A program made the position numbers and the translations under genes. This document shows, piece by piece, positions 35,818 through 44,424 of a stretch of DNA of 64,000 nt; position 1 is the first letter of the stretch; each line of letters starts with the position of its first letter. The notes beneath the pieces are model-generated. The model did not search any database, was not told the DNA's origin, and was given only the letters and a program-made list of their open reading frames with translations. Origin of the DNA: CAKVLS01 sp045534265 (GTDB lineage: Bacteria > Bacillota > Clostridia > Christensenellales > UBA1242); contig JAZSJH010000007.1 in assembly GCA_045534265.1 (NCBI GenBank), forward strand, positions 62,001 to 126,000. The letters are read 5' to 3'.

Positions 35818-36275
35818 TGAAAGCAGTAATTCAAAGATGTACAAATGCCGAAGTAAAAGTAGACGGAAATCTTGTTGGAAAAATTTCAAAAGGTTTTATG
35901 GTCCTTTTGGGTATTGGACAAGATGATACCGATTGGGACATTCAATATCTAGCTCGCAAAATTGCAGGGCTTAGAATTTTTGAAGATGAAAATGAAAAAA
36001 TGAACTACAATATCGAAAAAGTAGGCGGAGAGATTTTGATCATTAGCAACTTTACTTTATATGGTAACGCATATGATGGATTTAGACCTAGCTTTTCAGA
36101 CGCAATGATGCCTGCAAAGGCAGAAGAAATGTATAATAAGTTCATTGAAGAATGTAAAAAATATCCTTACAAAAATATCCAAAGTGGTGTTTTTGGCGGA
36201 GATATGCAAATAGATATTCACAATGACGGTCCGGTTACAATAATTATAGAAAGTGAAAAGGGTAGAAAGAAATGA
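35817..36275 (+). CDS. dtd: D-aminoacyl-tRNA deacylase
   Basis: Hydrolyses D-amino acids wrongly attached to tRNA. The 152 residues match family length, with the opening MKAVIQRCTNAEVKV, a SNFTLYGNAYDGFRPSF segment that contains the active-site loop, and the C-terminal NDGPVTIII, containing the cross-subunit Gly-Pro pair. One-base overlap with the XRE gene and a four-base ATGA overlap with metG make a tightly coupled three-gene unit. Dtd with MetG is a translation pairing; the regulator upstream controls both by position. Confidence 0.93.
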   Translation: MKAVIQRCTNAEVKVDGNLVGKISKGFMVLLGIGQDDTDWDIQYLARKIAGLRIFEDENEKMNYNIEKVGGEILIISNFTLYGNAYDGFRPSFSDAMMPAKAEEMYNKFIEECKKYPYKNIQSGVFGGDMQIDIHNDGPVTIIIESEKGRKK

Positions 36276-37978
36276 AAAAAGAAAAAAGATTAGTTACAGC
36301 GGCTCTTACTTATGTTAATAATATTCCTCACGTAGGACACATAGTAGGTTGCCATTTACCAGCAGATATTTTTGCAAGATACTGCCGCAGCGCAGGTTAT
36401 GATACAACTTTTGTAGGTGGCTCTGATATGCACGGAACACCAGCAATGATTACCGCTCAAGAAAAAGGTATGAAGGTTGAAGATTTGACTGCAAAATTAC
36501 ACGCAGTTCACGACAAAATTTACAAGAAACTTTGCATAAGTTATGATATTTATTCTCATACAAATACAGAAATCCACAAACAAGTTACACAAGATTTCTT
36601 TATGAAATTGTACGAAGGCGGATACATCAAAGAAGACGAAATAGAAATGTTCTATTGCGAAAAAGACAAAATGTTTTTGCCTGATAGATTTGTAGTTGGC
36701 ACTTGCCCAAAATGCGGATACGAAGGTGCTAACGGCGACCAATGCGAAAAATGTGATAGTTTGTTCTCACTTAATGAACTAAAAGATGCTAGATGTAAAG
36801 TTTGCGGCGAACCTGCCGTTCTTAAAAAATCAAAACATATCTTCTTAAATTTATCAAAAGATATAGATAAACTTGACGCCTGGATTGATACAAAAAAAGA
36901 TGTTTGGCGTCCACACGTTTATAGTGAAGCAAAAAAATGGGTTGCAGAAGGCTTGAAAGATAGATGTATCTCAAGAGATATTCCTTGGGGCTTCCCAATT
37001 CCTTTGAAAGGTTATGAAGACAAAGTATTCTATGTATGGTTTGATGCTCCTATCGGTTATATCTCTATAACAAAAGAACTTAGCGAACAAAAATACCATG
37101 ATCTATGGGTAGAAAAAGACGCAAAAATCTATAACTTCGTAGGTAAAGATAATATTCAATTCCACACTATTTTCTTCCCAACTATGGAAATTGAAAATGG
37201 CGACTACAATAAAGCTTACAATGTATGTGGTTTGAACTTCCTAAACTTTGAAGGTCAAAAAGTTAGTAAGAGTAAAGGTGTAGGTGTGTTCTTTGGTGCT
37301 CTTGTAAATGATGAAAACGATATTGATATCGATACAATGAGAGCTTACCTTACAACTGTTATTCCAGAAACAAGAGATAGCGACTTCAAGTGGGAAAGTT
37401 TCAAAGATAATACTAATGCCGAACTTGTAGGAAAACTTGGTAACCTATTTAACAGAACTATCAATATGATTCAAAAGAATTTTGGCGGAAAGTTAAACTT
37501 TGAACTAAACGATAGTGTAAAGTTAAATGAATATGATAAGGCTTTGCTTGAAAAAATTAAAACTGCTCCACAAGATATTGCAGACAGTTTTGAAAAAGCT
37601 GAACTTAGAGAAGCATACAAGAAGATTATGGCATATGCAAGCGCTGGTAATCTATACCTTGAACAAACAGCTCCATGGCAACTTGTAAAACAAGAAAAAA
37701 TGGACGAAGTAGCAAAAGTACTTTATCTATGTCTAAACCTTTGCGCATCTCTTGCAATTGTGGCTAGCCCAATTATGCCAAATAAGATGAAAGACATTTG
37801 GCAAAACCAAATCGGTCTTAGCGGCGATCCAACAGCAAATGATATGTGGGATAAAGCAAGTGAGCTACTTATTACAAAAGACCATGTATGCCTAAAACCA
37901 GCTCCATTGTTTGAAAGACTAGATGACGAAAAACTAGAAAAAATCAAAGAAATATTCTCTGTACCATATGATTTTTAG
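36272..37978 (+). CDS. metG: Methionyl-tRNA synthetase
   Basis: Charges tRNA-Met with methionine using ATP. Class I motifs: the HIGH equivalent at His20-Val-Gly-His23 (NIPHVGHIVG) and the KMSKS equivalent KVSKSKG. Between them is the four-Cys zinc knuckle region (CPKCGYEGANGDQCEKC followed by CKVCG). The anticodon-binding helical domain ends the protein at 568 residues, without the tRNA-binding C-terminal extension found in some bacteria. It overlaps dtd by four bases and ends at a hairpin. Confidence 0.95.
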   Translation: MKKEKRLVTAALTYVNNIPHVGHIVGCHLPADIFARYCRSAGYDTTFVGGSDMHGTPAMITAQEKGMKVEDLTAKLHAVHDKIYKKLCISYDIYSHTNTEIHKQVTQDFFMKLYEGGYIKEDEIEMFYCEKDKMFLPDRFVVGTCPKCGYEGANGDQCEKCDSLFSLNELKDARCKVCGEPAVLKKSKHIFLNLSKDIDKLDAWIDTKKDVWRPHVYSEAKKWVAEGLKDRCISRDIPWGFPIPLKGYEDKVFYVWFDAPIGYISITKELSEQKYHDLWVEKDAKIYNFVGKDNIQFHTIFFPTMEIENGDYNKAYNVCGLNFLNFEGQKVSKSKGVGVFFGALVNDENDIDIDTMRAYLTTVIPETRDSDFKWESFKDNTNAELVGKLGNLFNRTINMIQKNFGGKLNFELNDSVKLNEYDKALLEKIKTAPQDIADSFEKAELREAYKKIMAYASAGNLYLEQTAPWQLVKQEKMDEVAKVLYLCLNLCASLAIVASPIMPNKMKDIWQNQIGLSGDPTANDMWDKASELLITKDHVCLKPAPLFERLDDEKLEKIKEIFSVPYDF

Positions 37979-37986
37979 AAAAAATT

Positions 37987-38014
37987 AAAAACTCACTTAT
38001 AAAGTGAGTTTTTT
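37987..38014 (+). terminator. Hairpin terminator after metG
   Basis: ACTCACTT (37991-37998) pairs with AAGTGAGT (38002-38009) followed by T residues. Confidence 0.82.
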
Positions 38015-38119
38015 GTATTTTGCTTTAGTGTATTTTTTATAAAACTTGATTTTAACTGCCTAAAGGCAAAAAATATTCAAATTTTATAAACAAAATCACA
38101 AAAAAATAAAATAAAATGT

Positions 38120-38148
38120 TTGAAAAAGTCATATAAAGATGTTATACT
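38120..38148 (+). promoter_or_regulatory. Promoter of the small TM2-like gene
   Basis: TTGAAA (38120-38125), a 17-bp spacer and TATACT (38143-38148). The predicted transcript starts near 38155, before the GGAGAGAG site, which rules out a longer reading from 38120. Confidence 0.7.
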
Positions 38149-38179
38149 GAATATAGTATTAAAAAAGGAGAGAGATACT

Positions 38180-38404
38180 ATGGCAAAATCATCTAAAGAT
38201 TATTTTGGTCTTGGAAGACTTGTTAGCCTTATCCTAGCTATTATCCCTGTAACAGCTTGGATCTGCGGAGCTCTTACTAGATTCAAAGAAGGAAAAATCG
38301 TTGCTGGTCTTATCAGACTTGTATTTGGTTTCAACCTAGTTTGGATTCTTGACCTTATCTTCATGATTCTAGGTGGAAGAATTTGGCGTCTACTAAACAT
38401 CTAA
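38180..38404 (+). CDS. Small membrane protein, TM2-like
   Basis: A 74-residue protein with two hydrophobic helices (about 12-32 and 46-66). The second half, with EGKIVAGLIRLVFG followed by a WILDLIFMI helix, resembles the end of TM2-type membrane domains. The first part of that domain is altered. GGAGAGAG lies before the ATG at 38180. It is a single gene with a good promoter and a strong terminator. The function is unknown. Confidence 0.55.
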   Translation: MAKSSKDYFGLGRLVSLILAIIPVTAWICGALTRFKEGKIVAGLIRLVFGFNLVWILDLIFMILGGRIWRLLNI

Positions 38405-38414
38405 TAGGCGAATT

Positions 38415-38444
38415 AAAAACACTCAAATAATGAGTGTTTTTTTT
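38415..38444 (+). terminator. Hairpin terminator
   Basis: AAAACACTCA pairs with TGAGTGTTTT (38416-38425 with 38431-38440), followed by T residues. Confidence 0.83.
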
Positions 38445-38533
38445 ATTTTAATAATAGTTTTGTAACCGCTCCACAACAAATCTAAACGATATAACAACTT
38501 ATAACAAGTCATTATCTGCATTGACAAAAGTAA

Positions 38534-38564
38534 AAAAACACCCCAAAAATATTAGGGTGTTTTC
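38534..38564 (-). terminator. Hairpin terminator after folD
   Basis: AAACACCC (38536-38543) pairs with GGGTGTTT (38555-38562). It lies just past the folD stop at 38569. Confidence 0.78.
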
Positions 38565-38568
38565 TTTG

Positions 38569-39432
38569 TTATCTTTTATTTTGAGATAGGGTTGTATTTA
38601 CTGTATTTTTAAGAAGCATTGTGATAGTCATAGGTCCACTACCGCCAGGAACAGGAGAAATATATTCCGCTACTTCTTTGACATTTTCAAAATCAACGTC
38701 ACCACAGATTTTGTTTGTTTTTTCATCTCTTACAATGCCCACATCAATAACAACAGCGCCTGGTTTTACCATATCTTTTGTGATAAAGTTTTTAACCCCT
38801 ACAGCTGATACAATAATGTCACTGTTTAGAGTAACAGCTTTGATGTCTTTTGTTCTTGTGTGGCACATAGTAACTGTTCCGTGTAGTTGAGTAAGCATAA
38901 GATATAGCGGCTTTCCAACTAAAAGACTTCTATTGATAATAGCAATATTTTTGCCTTCGATATCTATGCCGTATGATTGAAGCATAGTAACAACACCAAG
39001 TGGAGTACAACTTCTAATAACAGATGGGTCATTAGAGATTAGTTTTCCAAGGTTGACATTAGTTAGTCCATCAACGTCTTTTTCCGGTGAAATTAAGTTT
39101 ATTGCTTCGTTTGGATTAAGATGACTTGGAAGTGGAAGTTGCAAAAGTATTCCGTTTACTTTCTTATCATTATTTAGTTCCAAAATCTTTTTGTTAAGCT
39201 CTTCTTGTGTTACATTTTCGTCCAAAGTAATTGAATCTGAGATAATACCAACTTCTTTGCAGGCTTTGATTTTTCCTGAAACATAAACTTTTGAAGCCAT
39301 GTTGTTACCAACAAGCACTACCGCAAGTCTTGGTGCTGATTTTCCTTTTGCTAAAAGTTCAGTTTCGATTTGAGTTTTTAGTTTTTGTTTAATTTCCTTT
39401 GAAAGTTCCTTTCCATCAATTATTGTTGCCAT
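38569..39432 (-). CDS. folD: Bifunctional methylenetetrahydrofolate dehydrogenase/cyclohydrolase
   Basis: Interconverts methylene-, methenyl- and formyl-tetrahydrofolate with NADP. The 287 residues contain the family patterns VYVSGKIKACKEVGI (with catalytic Lys) and GILLQLPLPSHL. Next come SPEKDVDGLTNVNLG, RSLLVGKPL and the near-C-terminal PVPGGSGPMTITML. The ATG at 39432 is taken because GGAG lies eight bases before it and the conserved N-terminus begins there. It overlaps the end of the upstream SDR gene by 17 bp, so the pair is coupled. Confidence 0.95.
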   Translation of the reverse strand: MATIIDGKELSKEIKQKLKTQIETELLAKGKSAPRLAVVLVGNNMASKVYVSGKIKACKEVGIISDSITLDENVTQEELNKKILELNNDKKVNGILLQLPLPSHLNPNEAINLISPEKDVDGLTNVNLGKLISNDPSVIRSCTPLGVVTMLQSYGIDIEGKNIAIINRSLLVGKPLYLMLTQLHGTVTMCHTRTKDIKAVTLNSDIIVSAVGVKNFITKDMVKPGAVVIDVGIVRDEKTNKICGDVDFENVKEVAEYISPVPGGSGPMTITMLLKNTVNTTLSQNKR

Positions 39433-40279
39433 CTTTGTTCTCCTTTTTATATATGTTTTCAAATGTTTTTAGTTTAGTAGCTTTGAGTACAGAGCCTATT
39501 ACTCTTCCACTGGTTTGTGGTGTTAGCTTGTACATAAAGTTAATAAGTTTTGCATCCATACCTATTATCGCTCGGGCTCTTTTTCGTTTCATTGTGTTAA
39601 CAATTTTTTTTGCTGCCTTGTCAGCCCGCATACTGATAGAGTTAATTAACTTTTGGTCTTTTTCTTCTATCACATCTTTGGCGTTATCTTTTGAGTGGAA
39701 CAAATTTGTTTTGATAAAACCTGGCATAATAGTTGATACATAGACTTGTTTTCTTAACTCACAATGAAGTATTTCGCTAAAAGTCTTTAGAGCGGATTTG
39801 CTTGCAGAATAACTAGCCACCCCCGGAAGACAGGCAAGAGCTGAAGCCGAAGATATATTTATAATCGCTGGAGTAGCAGATTTTCTAAGCACAGGAAGCA
39901 ACGCCCTAACCGCATAGGTTACTGATAAAAAGTTAGTTCTAAATATCCTTTCACTAGACTCTTCTGGAGAGCTTTCAAAACTCTCAAAAGGAGACATTGT
40001 TCCGGCGTTATTAATAAGTATATCCGGAGCAAAATTTATTGACTCCATATGAGAGATTAAATCTTGCCAGCCCTCTTTGTTTCCAACGTCTAGTGGAAAA
40101 TAGTCAAACAAAGAAGATTTTTCGCCAAGTTCGTTTTTGAAATCTTGAAGTTTGCTTTCTGTTCTTGCAACGCCTAGTATATGGCAGCCATATTTGTTTA
40201 TTAATATCTTAGAAACTTCTTTGCCGATACCGCTAGAAGCACCTGATATTATAACATTTTTGTTAAATAACCAATTCAT
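39416..40279 (-). CDS. Short-chain dehydrogenase/reductase
   Basis: A 287-residue NAD(P)-dependent oxidoreductase. Rossmann motif SGASSGIG (residues 12-19), NNAG at 90-93, catalytic Ser143/144, Tyr157 and Lys161 (YSASK). The PGFIKTNLF segment after the active site is also typical. The C-terminal 70 residues contain a hydrophobic stretch. The start lacks a strong ribosome-binding site (only AGG). Its 3' end runs into folD, indicating one message. The substrate is unknown; the DltE or YqjQ-type SDR group is a plausible comparison. Confidence 0.85.
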   Translation of the reverse strand: MNWLFNKNVIISGASSGIGKEVSKILINKYGCHILGVARTESKLQDFKNELGEKSSLFDYFPLDVGNKEGWQDLISHMESINFAPDILINNAGTMSPFESFESSPEESSERIFRTNFLSVTYAVRALLPVLRKSATPAIINISSASALACLPGVASYSASKSALKTFSEILHCELRKQVYVSTIMPGFIKTNLFHSKDNAKDVIEEKDQKLINSISMRADKAAKKIVNTMKRKRARAIIGMDAKLINFMYKLTPQTSGRVIGSVLKATKLKTFENIYKKENKDGNNN

Positions 40280-40336
40280 ATTTTTTACCTATATATATTT
40301 TACAATTTATCCCGAACTTTTGCAAATTAATACAGC

Positions 40337-40367
40337 AAAAAAGGTCACAACATTGTGACCTTTTTTT
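40337..40367. terminator. Hairpin terminator
   Basis: AAAAGGTCACAA pairs perfectly with TTGTGACCTTTT around two bases, followed by T residues. Unusually compact and strong. Confidence 0.88.
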
Positions 40368-40863
40368 ATTGCTCTCTTGGAGCTTCTGTTTTTGCTGTTT
40401 GAACTGATGCTGTTTGTGTGTTTGCTTTTATTTGTGTGTGTGGTTTTGAAAATTCATAAAAAGTAGCACCACCAATTTCTTGGCTGTCTTCGGCTTTAGT
40501 AAAGCCAAAAGTTTTTGCAGTTGTAGATGTCTCTGACAAACCAATATAAGTGTTGGCTGGAATATTGTGCTTTGTGCAGTGGTCAGTAACGTGTTTCATT
40601 GAGTATACTGATAAAACAGTAGCTTCTTTGTCAGATACAACGCCGTTTTTTATCATAGGAAATAGAAGATGTGCAGCTTCTTTATCTACCATAAAAACAA
40701 GGTTGCAAAGTTCTTGTTTTTCGTTATCGCCAAGGTCAGAGAATAGTTTGTATTCCATAAGGGACCCTGTATGACCGAATTGATTGAAGATTTTTTTGTA
40801 CACACTTTCTCTTTCGCTAACACACTTTTTTAGTTCAAATGAATAGTTAGTTATTTTTGCCAT
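40366..40863 (-). CDS. Uncharacterised soluble protein with Thr/Gln-rich tail
   Basis: I do not recognise this 165-residue protein. It has no signal or membrane segment. Residues 1-130 look like a compact alpha/beta domain (SLMEYKLFSDLGDNEKQELC, then NLVFMVDKEAAHLLFPMI). The last 30 residues are low-complexity Thr/Ala/Gln/Lys. A strong promoter and GGGGG ribosome-binding site suggest high expression. It is single and strongly terminated. The protein at 58511 has similar size, tail and promoter strength but no obvious sequence identity. Confidence 0.55.
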   Translation of the reverse strand: MAKITNYSFELKKCVSERESVYKKIFNQFGHTGSLMEYKLFSDLGDNEKQELCNLVFMVDKEAAHLLFPMIKNGVVSDKEATVLSVYSMKHVTDHCTKHNIPANTYIGLSETSTTAKTFGFTKAEDSQEIGGATFYEFSKPHTQIKANTQTASVQTAKTEAPREQ

Positions 40864-40899
40864 AATAGGACCCCCTTTTTTATTAAGTTTTACTTTTTC

Positions 40900-40927
40900 A
40901 GTATAACAAACAAAAACGGCTTGTCAA
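40900..40927 (-). promoter_or_regulatory. Strong promoter of the 40366 gene
   Basis: On the minus strand TTGACA (40922-40927), a 16-bp spacer and TATACT (40900-40905), the latter preceded by TG at the extended position. Confidence 0.75.
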
Positions 40928-41050
40928 CCCCTAATTTTCAAAAAAATACAAAAATTTTTTAATGTTAAAAGCTTTTTATTTTTGGCAACTAAAATCAATT
41001 TGTTTTGTAAAAACATTTTTGTGTGATATTATTAAATTTAGGAGAGAAGT

Positions 41051-42295
41051 ATGCAATTCAAACTTTTGCAAACATATAGGGTTTTATCAAACTTTTCAAC
41101 TAGTTTGATTATGGAATTTATCCCATTTATGATATTCGGTTTTGCTTTGCCGCAGTTTGGTATGGCAAGGGCGCTTGCTATGATGTTTGGGTACTGGGTG
41201 TTACAATGTTTATTTGTTTTTTTGTTTAGCACTTTGCTTAAAAAAGAATTTTTTTCAAAACCGCAAATATTTTTACTACTTAGAATTTTACCGATTATTG
41301 CTTGCGAAATATGTATATTGTTTTTACCACTAAATTATTGGTGGATAATAATTATTACAGCAATATTTAGCGGACTAGAAAACTCATTTAATTATGTTCC
41401 AACTGAAATTATATACAATTACGTTTCCGAAGGTCAAGACGAAAAAACATTAGGCTTTACTAGATTTTTAGAACAAATGGGTTGGCTTATTGCAGGTATT
41501 GTTGGTGGCGCACTTTTAGACTACTTGCCACAGTGGTTAGTTGTTTCTTTTAGTTTATCTCTTTTTGTAGGTAGTGCAATACCTTTGGTTGTATTTTATT
41601 TTAAGTTTAGAAAAGACCCAACTTTCAACAAAGACTTTGTGTCTTACGCTGTAGCTACGCAAGAAAAAGATAAAAAAGTTAAGGCTCTTAAGAAAAAATT
41701 TTTAGCTAAACACTTTATATCTTCAGCACTTATTGCTCCTACTGTTTATGGATTTTATTATCTAACTAGCGCAATAATGTATATAGAAACAGGCAGCTTC
41801 TTGATTGCGGGAACAGTATCTTCAGTGTATGATGGCTTGTATGGACTATGTTGTTTGCTTGCGGGTAAACTGCTTACAAAATATGATGGTAAAAATCTAA
41901 CTTCGCTTACAGCCTTTTATATGATAGTAAGTATGCTTGTTATATATTTTGTACCTATTTTATGGGTAAAAATATTGGTATTTTTGATTGCAGCCATAGT
42001 TCAGCCTATCATCAATATCCATTTATTCCAAAGCTACCTTGACAAAGGTAGAATCTTGGGGGTTGGGAATGAAGTATTGCTCGATCAGTATCGCGGGAAT
42101 TGCATAGGCTATGCAACTATCTATACAGCTGGTATGTTTGGAATGCTCCCAATAATAATTGCTGCAACAAGTCTTGCTCTTGTCGGTGTTGTTTATGAGC
42201 GCAAAGCAGAAGAAAGTACAACAAAAGATCTTGTTAACTTTTTGAGTTACAACGAAACATTAGATGAAAATACAAAACAAAAAAGAAGTGACTAA
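41051..42295 (+). CDS. Major facilitator superfamily transporter
   Basis: A 414-residue integral membrane protein with about 12 hydrophobic segments, a cytoplasmic Lys-rich loop in the middle (KEKDKKVKALKKKFLAKH) and a short charged C-terminal tail. This is the two-bundle layout of MFS carriers. No substrate-specific motif is seen. AGGAGAG precedes the ATG. A possible promoter (TTGTAA, 16 bp, TATTAT) lies just upstream. It faces the small-multidrug-export family gene at its 3' end, overlapping by four bases. Confidence 0.75.
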   Translation: MQFKLLQTYRVLSNFSTSLIMEFIPFMIFGFALPQFGMARALAMMFGYWVLQCLFVFLFSTLLKKEFFSKPQIFLLLRILPIIACEICILFLPLNYWWIIIITAIFSGLENSFNYVPTEIIYNYVSEGQDEKTLGFTRFLEQMGWLIAGIVGGALLDYLPQWLVVSFSLSLFVGSAIPLVVFYFKFRKDPTFNKDFVSYAVATQEKDKKVKALKKKFLAKHFISSALIAPTVYGFYYLTSAIMYIETGSFLIAGTVSSVYDGLYGLCCLLAGKLLTKYDGKNLTSLTAFYMIVSMLVIYFVPILWVKILVFLIAAIVQPIINIHLFQSYLDKGRILGVGNEVLLDQYRGNCIGYATIYTAGMFGMLPIIIAATSLALVGVVYERKAEESTTKDLVNFLSYNETLDENTKQKRSD

Positions 42296-42912
42296 CTTTT
42301 AGCCACTTCTTTTTTTCTTTTTGATAAAAAATAAATTCCAACGCTAATAATGACCATAATAACACTAGCAAGAAGCAAAAACAAAATTGAGTCTTTGAAA
42401 ATCGTACATACAAACAATATAAGTACGCAAGCAATAAAATTTCCAACCATTACCGCCGTAAAACTTTGCAATAGGTTAAGATTTGTAAAACAGGCAACAG
42501 CAGACCCCGTCCAAATTCCTGTCATAGGGGCAGGTATAGCTACAAACAGCATAACCGCCAGCCATATGCTAAAAGTTTTATGTTTTTTGACGTTTTGGTC
42601 GTCAAGCTCAACGCTTTGTTTTTTGAATTTTGCTTCAAGTTTTGCAATCATATTAGCGAAAGTCTTAGTTTTTTTTAGCCTAGCAAAAACGGGTTTTAGA
42701 CAATTAAGAATAATCAACGCTACAAGGCTACTCCCTAAAAAGCTTGCAAGAAAAGAAACAAACGGCGAAAGTGCAGACGCTCCCCATACTTCCGTCGCCA
42801 TGCCAAAAGGCAAAGCAATTCTTGCTTCACATATAGGGACCATAGCTATTAGCATAACCGCCAAAAAGCTCCCGCCGATATTACTAAATATATTTTGTAT
42901 ACTTTCTACCAT
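42292..42912 (-). CDS. Small multidrug export family membrane protein
   Basis: A 206-residue membrane protein resembling the putative small multidrug export family (PF06695). The N-terminal helix ends in MVPICEARIALPFG, where an E-A/L-R-x-A-I/L-P motif is the family hallmark. Later helices contain PAPMTGIWTGS. Export of drugs is not proven for this family. I chose the ATG at 42912. It has no ribosome-binding site, and TATACT sits six bases upstream, so a leaderless message is possible although the -35 is weak. It overlaps the 3' end of the MFS gene by four bases on the opposite strand. Confidence 0.7.
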   Translation of the reverse strand: MVESIQNIFSNIGGSFLAVMLIAMVPICEARIALPFGMATEVWGASALSPFVSFLASFLGSSLVALIILNCLKPVFARLKKTKTFANMIAKLEAKFKKQSVELDDQNVKKHKTFSIWLAVMLFVAIPAPMTGIWTGSAVACFTNLNLLQSFTAVMVGNFIACVLILFVCTIFKDSILFLLLASVIMVIISVGIYFLSKRKKEVAKS

Positions 42913-43008
42913 ATAGATAGTATATGAAAAATAAAATTTTTTAATACCCAGCAAAATTAATAATAATCTCTCGCAAAAAACTTTTGACAAAAAAGCCCCG
43001 AAAAAGCA

Positions 43009-43037
43009 TTGACAAGTAAGATATATTTTGATAAACT
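43009..43037 (+). promoter_or_regulatory. Promoter of tRNA-Ser
   Basis: A perfect TTGACA (43009-43014), a 17-bp spacer and TAAACT (43032-43037), about 36 bp before the tRNA. Confidence 0.65.
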
Positions 43038-43073
43038 TACACCGTTAGACCAAAAGTTTAATAAAGCAAATAT

Positions 43074-43164
43074 GTAGTGGTACTCAAGAGGCTCAAGAGG
43101 ACGCCCTGCTAAGGCGTTAGAGGTCGCAAGGCCTGCGCGGGTTCAAATCCCGCCCACTACGCCA
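43074..43164 (+). tRNA. tRNA-Ser (anticodon GCU)
   Basis: A 91-base class II tRNA. Acceptor GTAGTGG/CCACTAC; anticodon stem ACGCC/GGCGT with loop CTGCTAA (anticodon GCU, decoding AGC and AGU); a long variable arm; T arm GCGGG-TTCAAAT-CCCGC; discriminator G; encoded CCA. Confidence 0.93.
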
Positions 43165-43170
43165 AATGAG

Positions 43171-43199
43171 CCTAAGTGCAAATACACTTAGGTTTTTTT
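43171..43199 (+). terminator. Hairpin terminator after tRNA-Ser
   Basis: CCTAAGTG (43171-43178) pairs with CACTTAGG (43185-43192) and is followed by seven T residues. Confidence 0.87.
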
Positions 43200-43219
43200 G
43201 TTTTTAAGGAGGGTTAATT

Positions 43220-43732
43220 ATGAATTTATACGAAGAAATTTACAAATTAAAAACAATAGAAAGAAAAGGTTGGTTAAGCAGAAATTGCCATTCAAAAGAA
43301 GGCAGAGTAGAAAGTGATGCAGAACACACTTTTTCGATGGCAATTCTTGCTCTTGAGATAATGAGCAAAGAAAAGATGGATTTAGACCAAGAAAAAGTTT
43401 TGAAGATGATACTTTATCACGAAATATGTGAGATAGATTATGGAGACCATACTCCAATGGAAAAAATTTCTCCCGCAGAGAAGTTTGAGCATGAATATCA
43501 AGCTGTAAAGAGAATTGCTGATAGTTACGAAATGCCAGAAATTTTAGGACTATGGTTAGAGTTTGAAGAAAACAAAACTCCTGAAGCCCAATTTGTTAAA
43601 AAAGTTGATAAACTAGATGCTATGATGCAAAGCAAAATTTATGCTAATGTTGTTGAAGACCAAGCCGTTTTTAGAGAGTTTTGTGATAGCAGACCAGAAA
43701 TCTCTGGTGAGTTTCAAGAATATTTGAAATAG
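43220..43732 (+). CDS. HD-domain hydrolase, YfbR/HDDC2-like
   Basis: A 170-residue HD protein. Order of ligands: SDAEHTFSMA (His), LYHEICEID (the HD position reads His-Glu) and VKKVDKLDAMM (Asp). The opening IERKGWLSRN and GRVESDAEHT resemble YfbR/HDDC2-type 5'-deoxynucleotidases. The canonical His-Asp pair is His-Glu here, as in other members of that group. GGAGGG precedes the start. It lies after the tRNA terminator, so it needs its own promoter, which I could not identify. Confidence 0.8.
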   Translation: MNLYEEIYKLKTIERKGWLSRNCHSKEGRVESDAEHTFSMAILALEIMSKEKMDLDQEKVLKMILYHEICEIDYGDHTPMEKISPAEKFEHEYQAVKRIADSYEMPEILGLWLEFEENKTPEAQFVKKVDKLDAMMQSKIYANVVEDQAVFREFCDSRPEISGEFQEYLK

Positions 43733-43772
43733 TTTTATTTGATAGTGTTTTGGAATTAAGGTAAAGTGGTGT

Positions 43773-43807
43773 AAAAAAAGACAGAGATAGATTTCTCTGT
43801 CTTTTTT
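43773..43807. terminator. Bidirectional hairpin terminator
   Basis: A 13-bp stem AAAAAGACAGAGA/TCTCTGTCTTTTT between the convergent HD and TetR genes. Confidence 0.87.
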
Positions 43808-43808
43808 A

Positions 43809-44363
43809 TTATTTTATAGGTAGAAATTGGTTGTCTTGATTGATTGTTGCGGACAATATGTCTCCAACTTCGTCTAGAGTAAACTTGTTTGTTTGGCTTT
43901 CCCAAAAATTAGTGAAATATAATTTGCCAACCCCAACAAAACCCGAAACAATAAAAGCTAGGCTTAACTTCGCCTTTTTGGTTTCTTCGGGGTTTTCAAC
44001 CATTAACATTTCTTCCAAAATTTGCATTATACAATATTCTATATTGTGTAGTTTGCTAAAGGCGTAATAGAAAAAGTCGCCATTTTGATAAAGAAACATT
44101 AAGTTTTGTTTTATTCTTTCTTTGTATGGAATATTTGTGTTTACAAATATTTTATATGCCTTTTTTATATAAGTTCCGCACATTTCATATAAAACATCTT
44201 CTACGCTATCATAGTGAGAATAAAATGTTGTTCTATTAATGTTAGCCATTTCACAAAGATATTTTATACTTACTTGATATTCTTTGTTTTTTATTATATT
44301 TGATAATGCGTCTTTAATTTTTTGTCTGCTTTGTTGAGACTTTTTATTATTTTTTATGTTCAT
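43809..44363 (-). CDS. TetR/AcrR family transcriptional regulator
   Basis: A 184-residue regulator. The N-terminal helix-turn-helix is clear: SRQKIKDALSNIIKNKEYQ, then VSIKYLCEMANINRTTFYSH, where RTTFYSHYDS is the recognition helix and exit typical of TetR. The rest is a helical ligand-binding and dimerisation domain with no recognisable ligand pocket signature. AGGAG precedes the start. It is divergent from the RsgI-like lipoprotein gene, and a perfect 6-2-6 palindrome lies in the shared gap, so that lipoprotein is the probable target. Confidence 0.85.
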   Translation of the reverse strand: MNIKNNKKSQQSRQKIKDALSNIIKNKEYQVSIKYLCEMANINRTTFYSHYDSVEDVLYEMCGTYIKKAYKIFVNTNIPYKERIKQNLMFLYQNGDFFYYAFSKLHNIEYCIMQILEEMLMVENPEETKKAKLSLAFIVSGFVGVGKLYFTNFWESQTNKFTLDEVGDILSATINQDNQFLPIK

Positions 44364-44410
44364 AATATCTCCTAATTATGACAATATTATATCAAAATTT
44401 TTTTAATACC

Positions 44411-44424
44411 TCAACACCTGTTGA
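44411..44424. promoter_or_regulatory. Palindromic operator candidate between tetR-like and lipoprotein genes
   Basis: TCAACA-CC-TGTTGA is an exact inverted repeat in the 146-bp divergent gap. It lies about 100 bp before the lipoprotein start and 48 bp before the TetR start, a position suited to control both. Confidence 0.5.

Noticed and set aside
38120..38180. A 94-residue version of the TM2-like protein starting at 38120
   Set aside because: Its first codons coincide with the TTGAAA/TATACT promoter, and the good ribosome-binding site lies before 38180.
43133..43164. Attachment site for a mobile element at the tRNA-Ser 3' end
   Set aside because: No integrase, second copy of the tRNA end or foreign gene block is found in the window.
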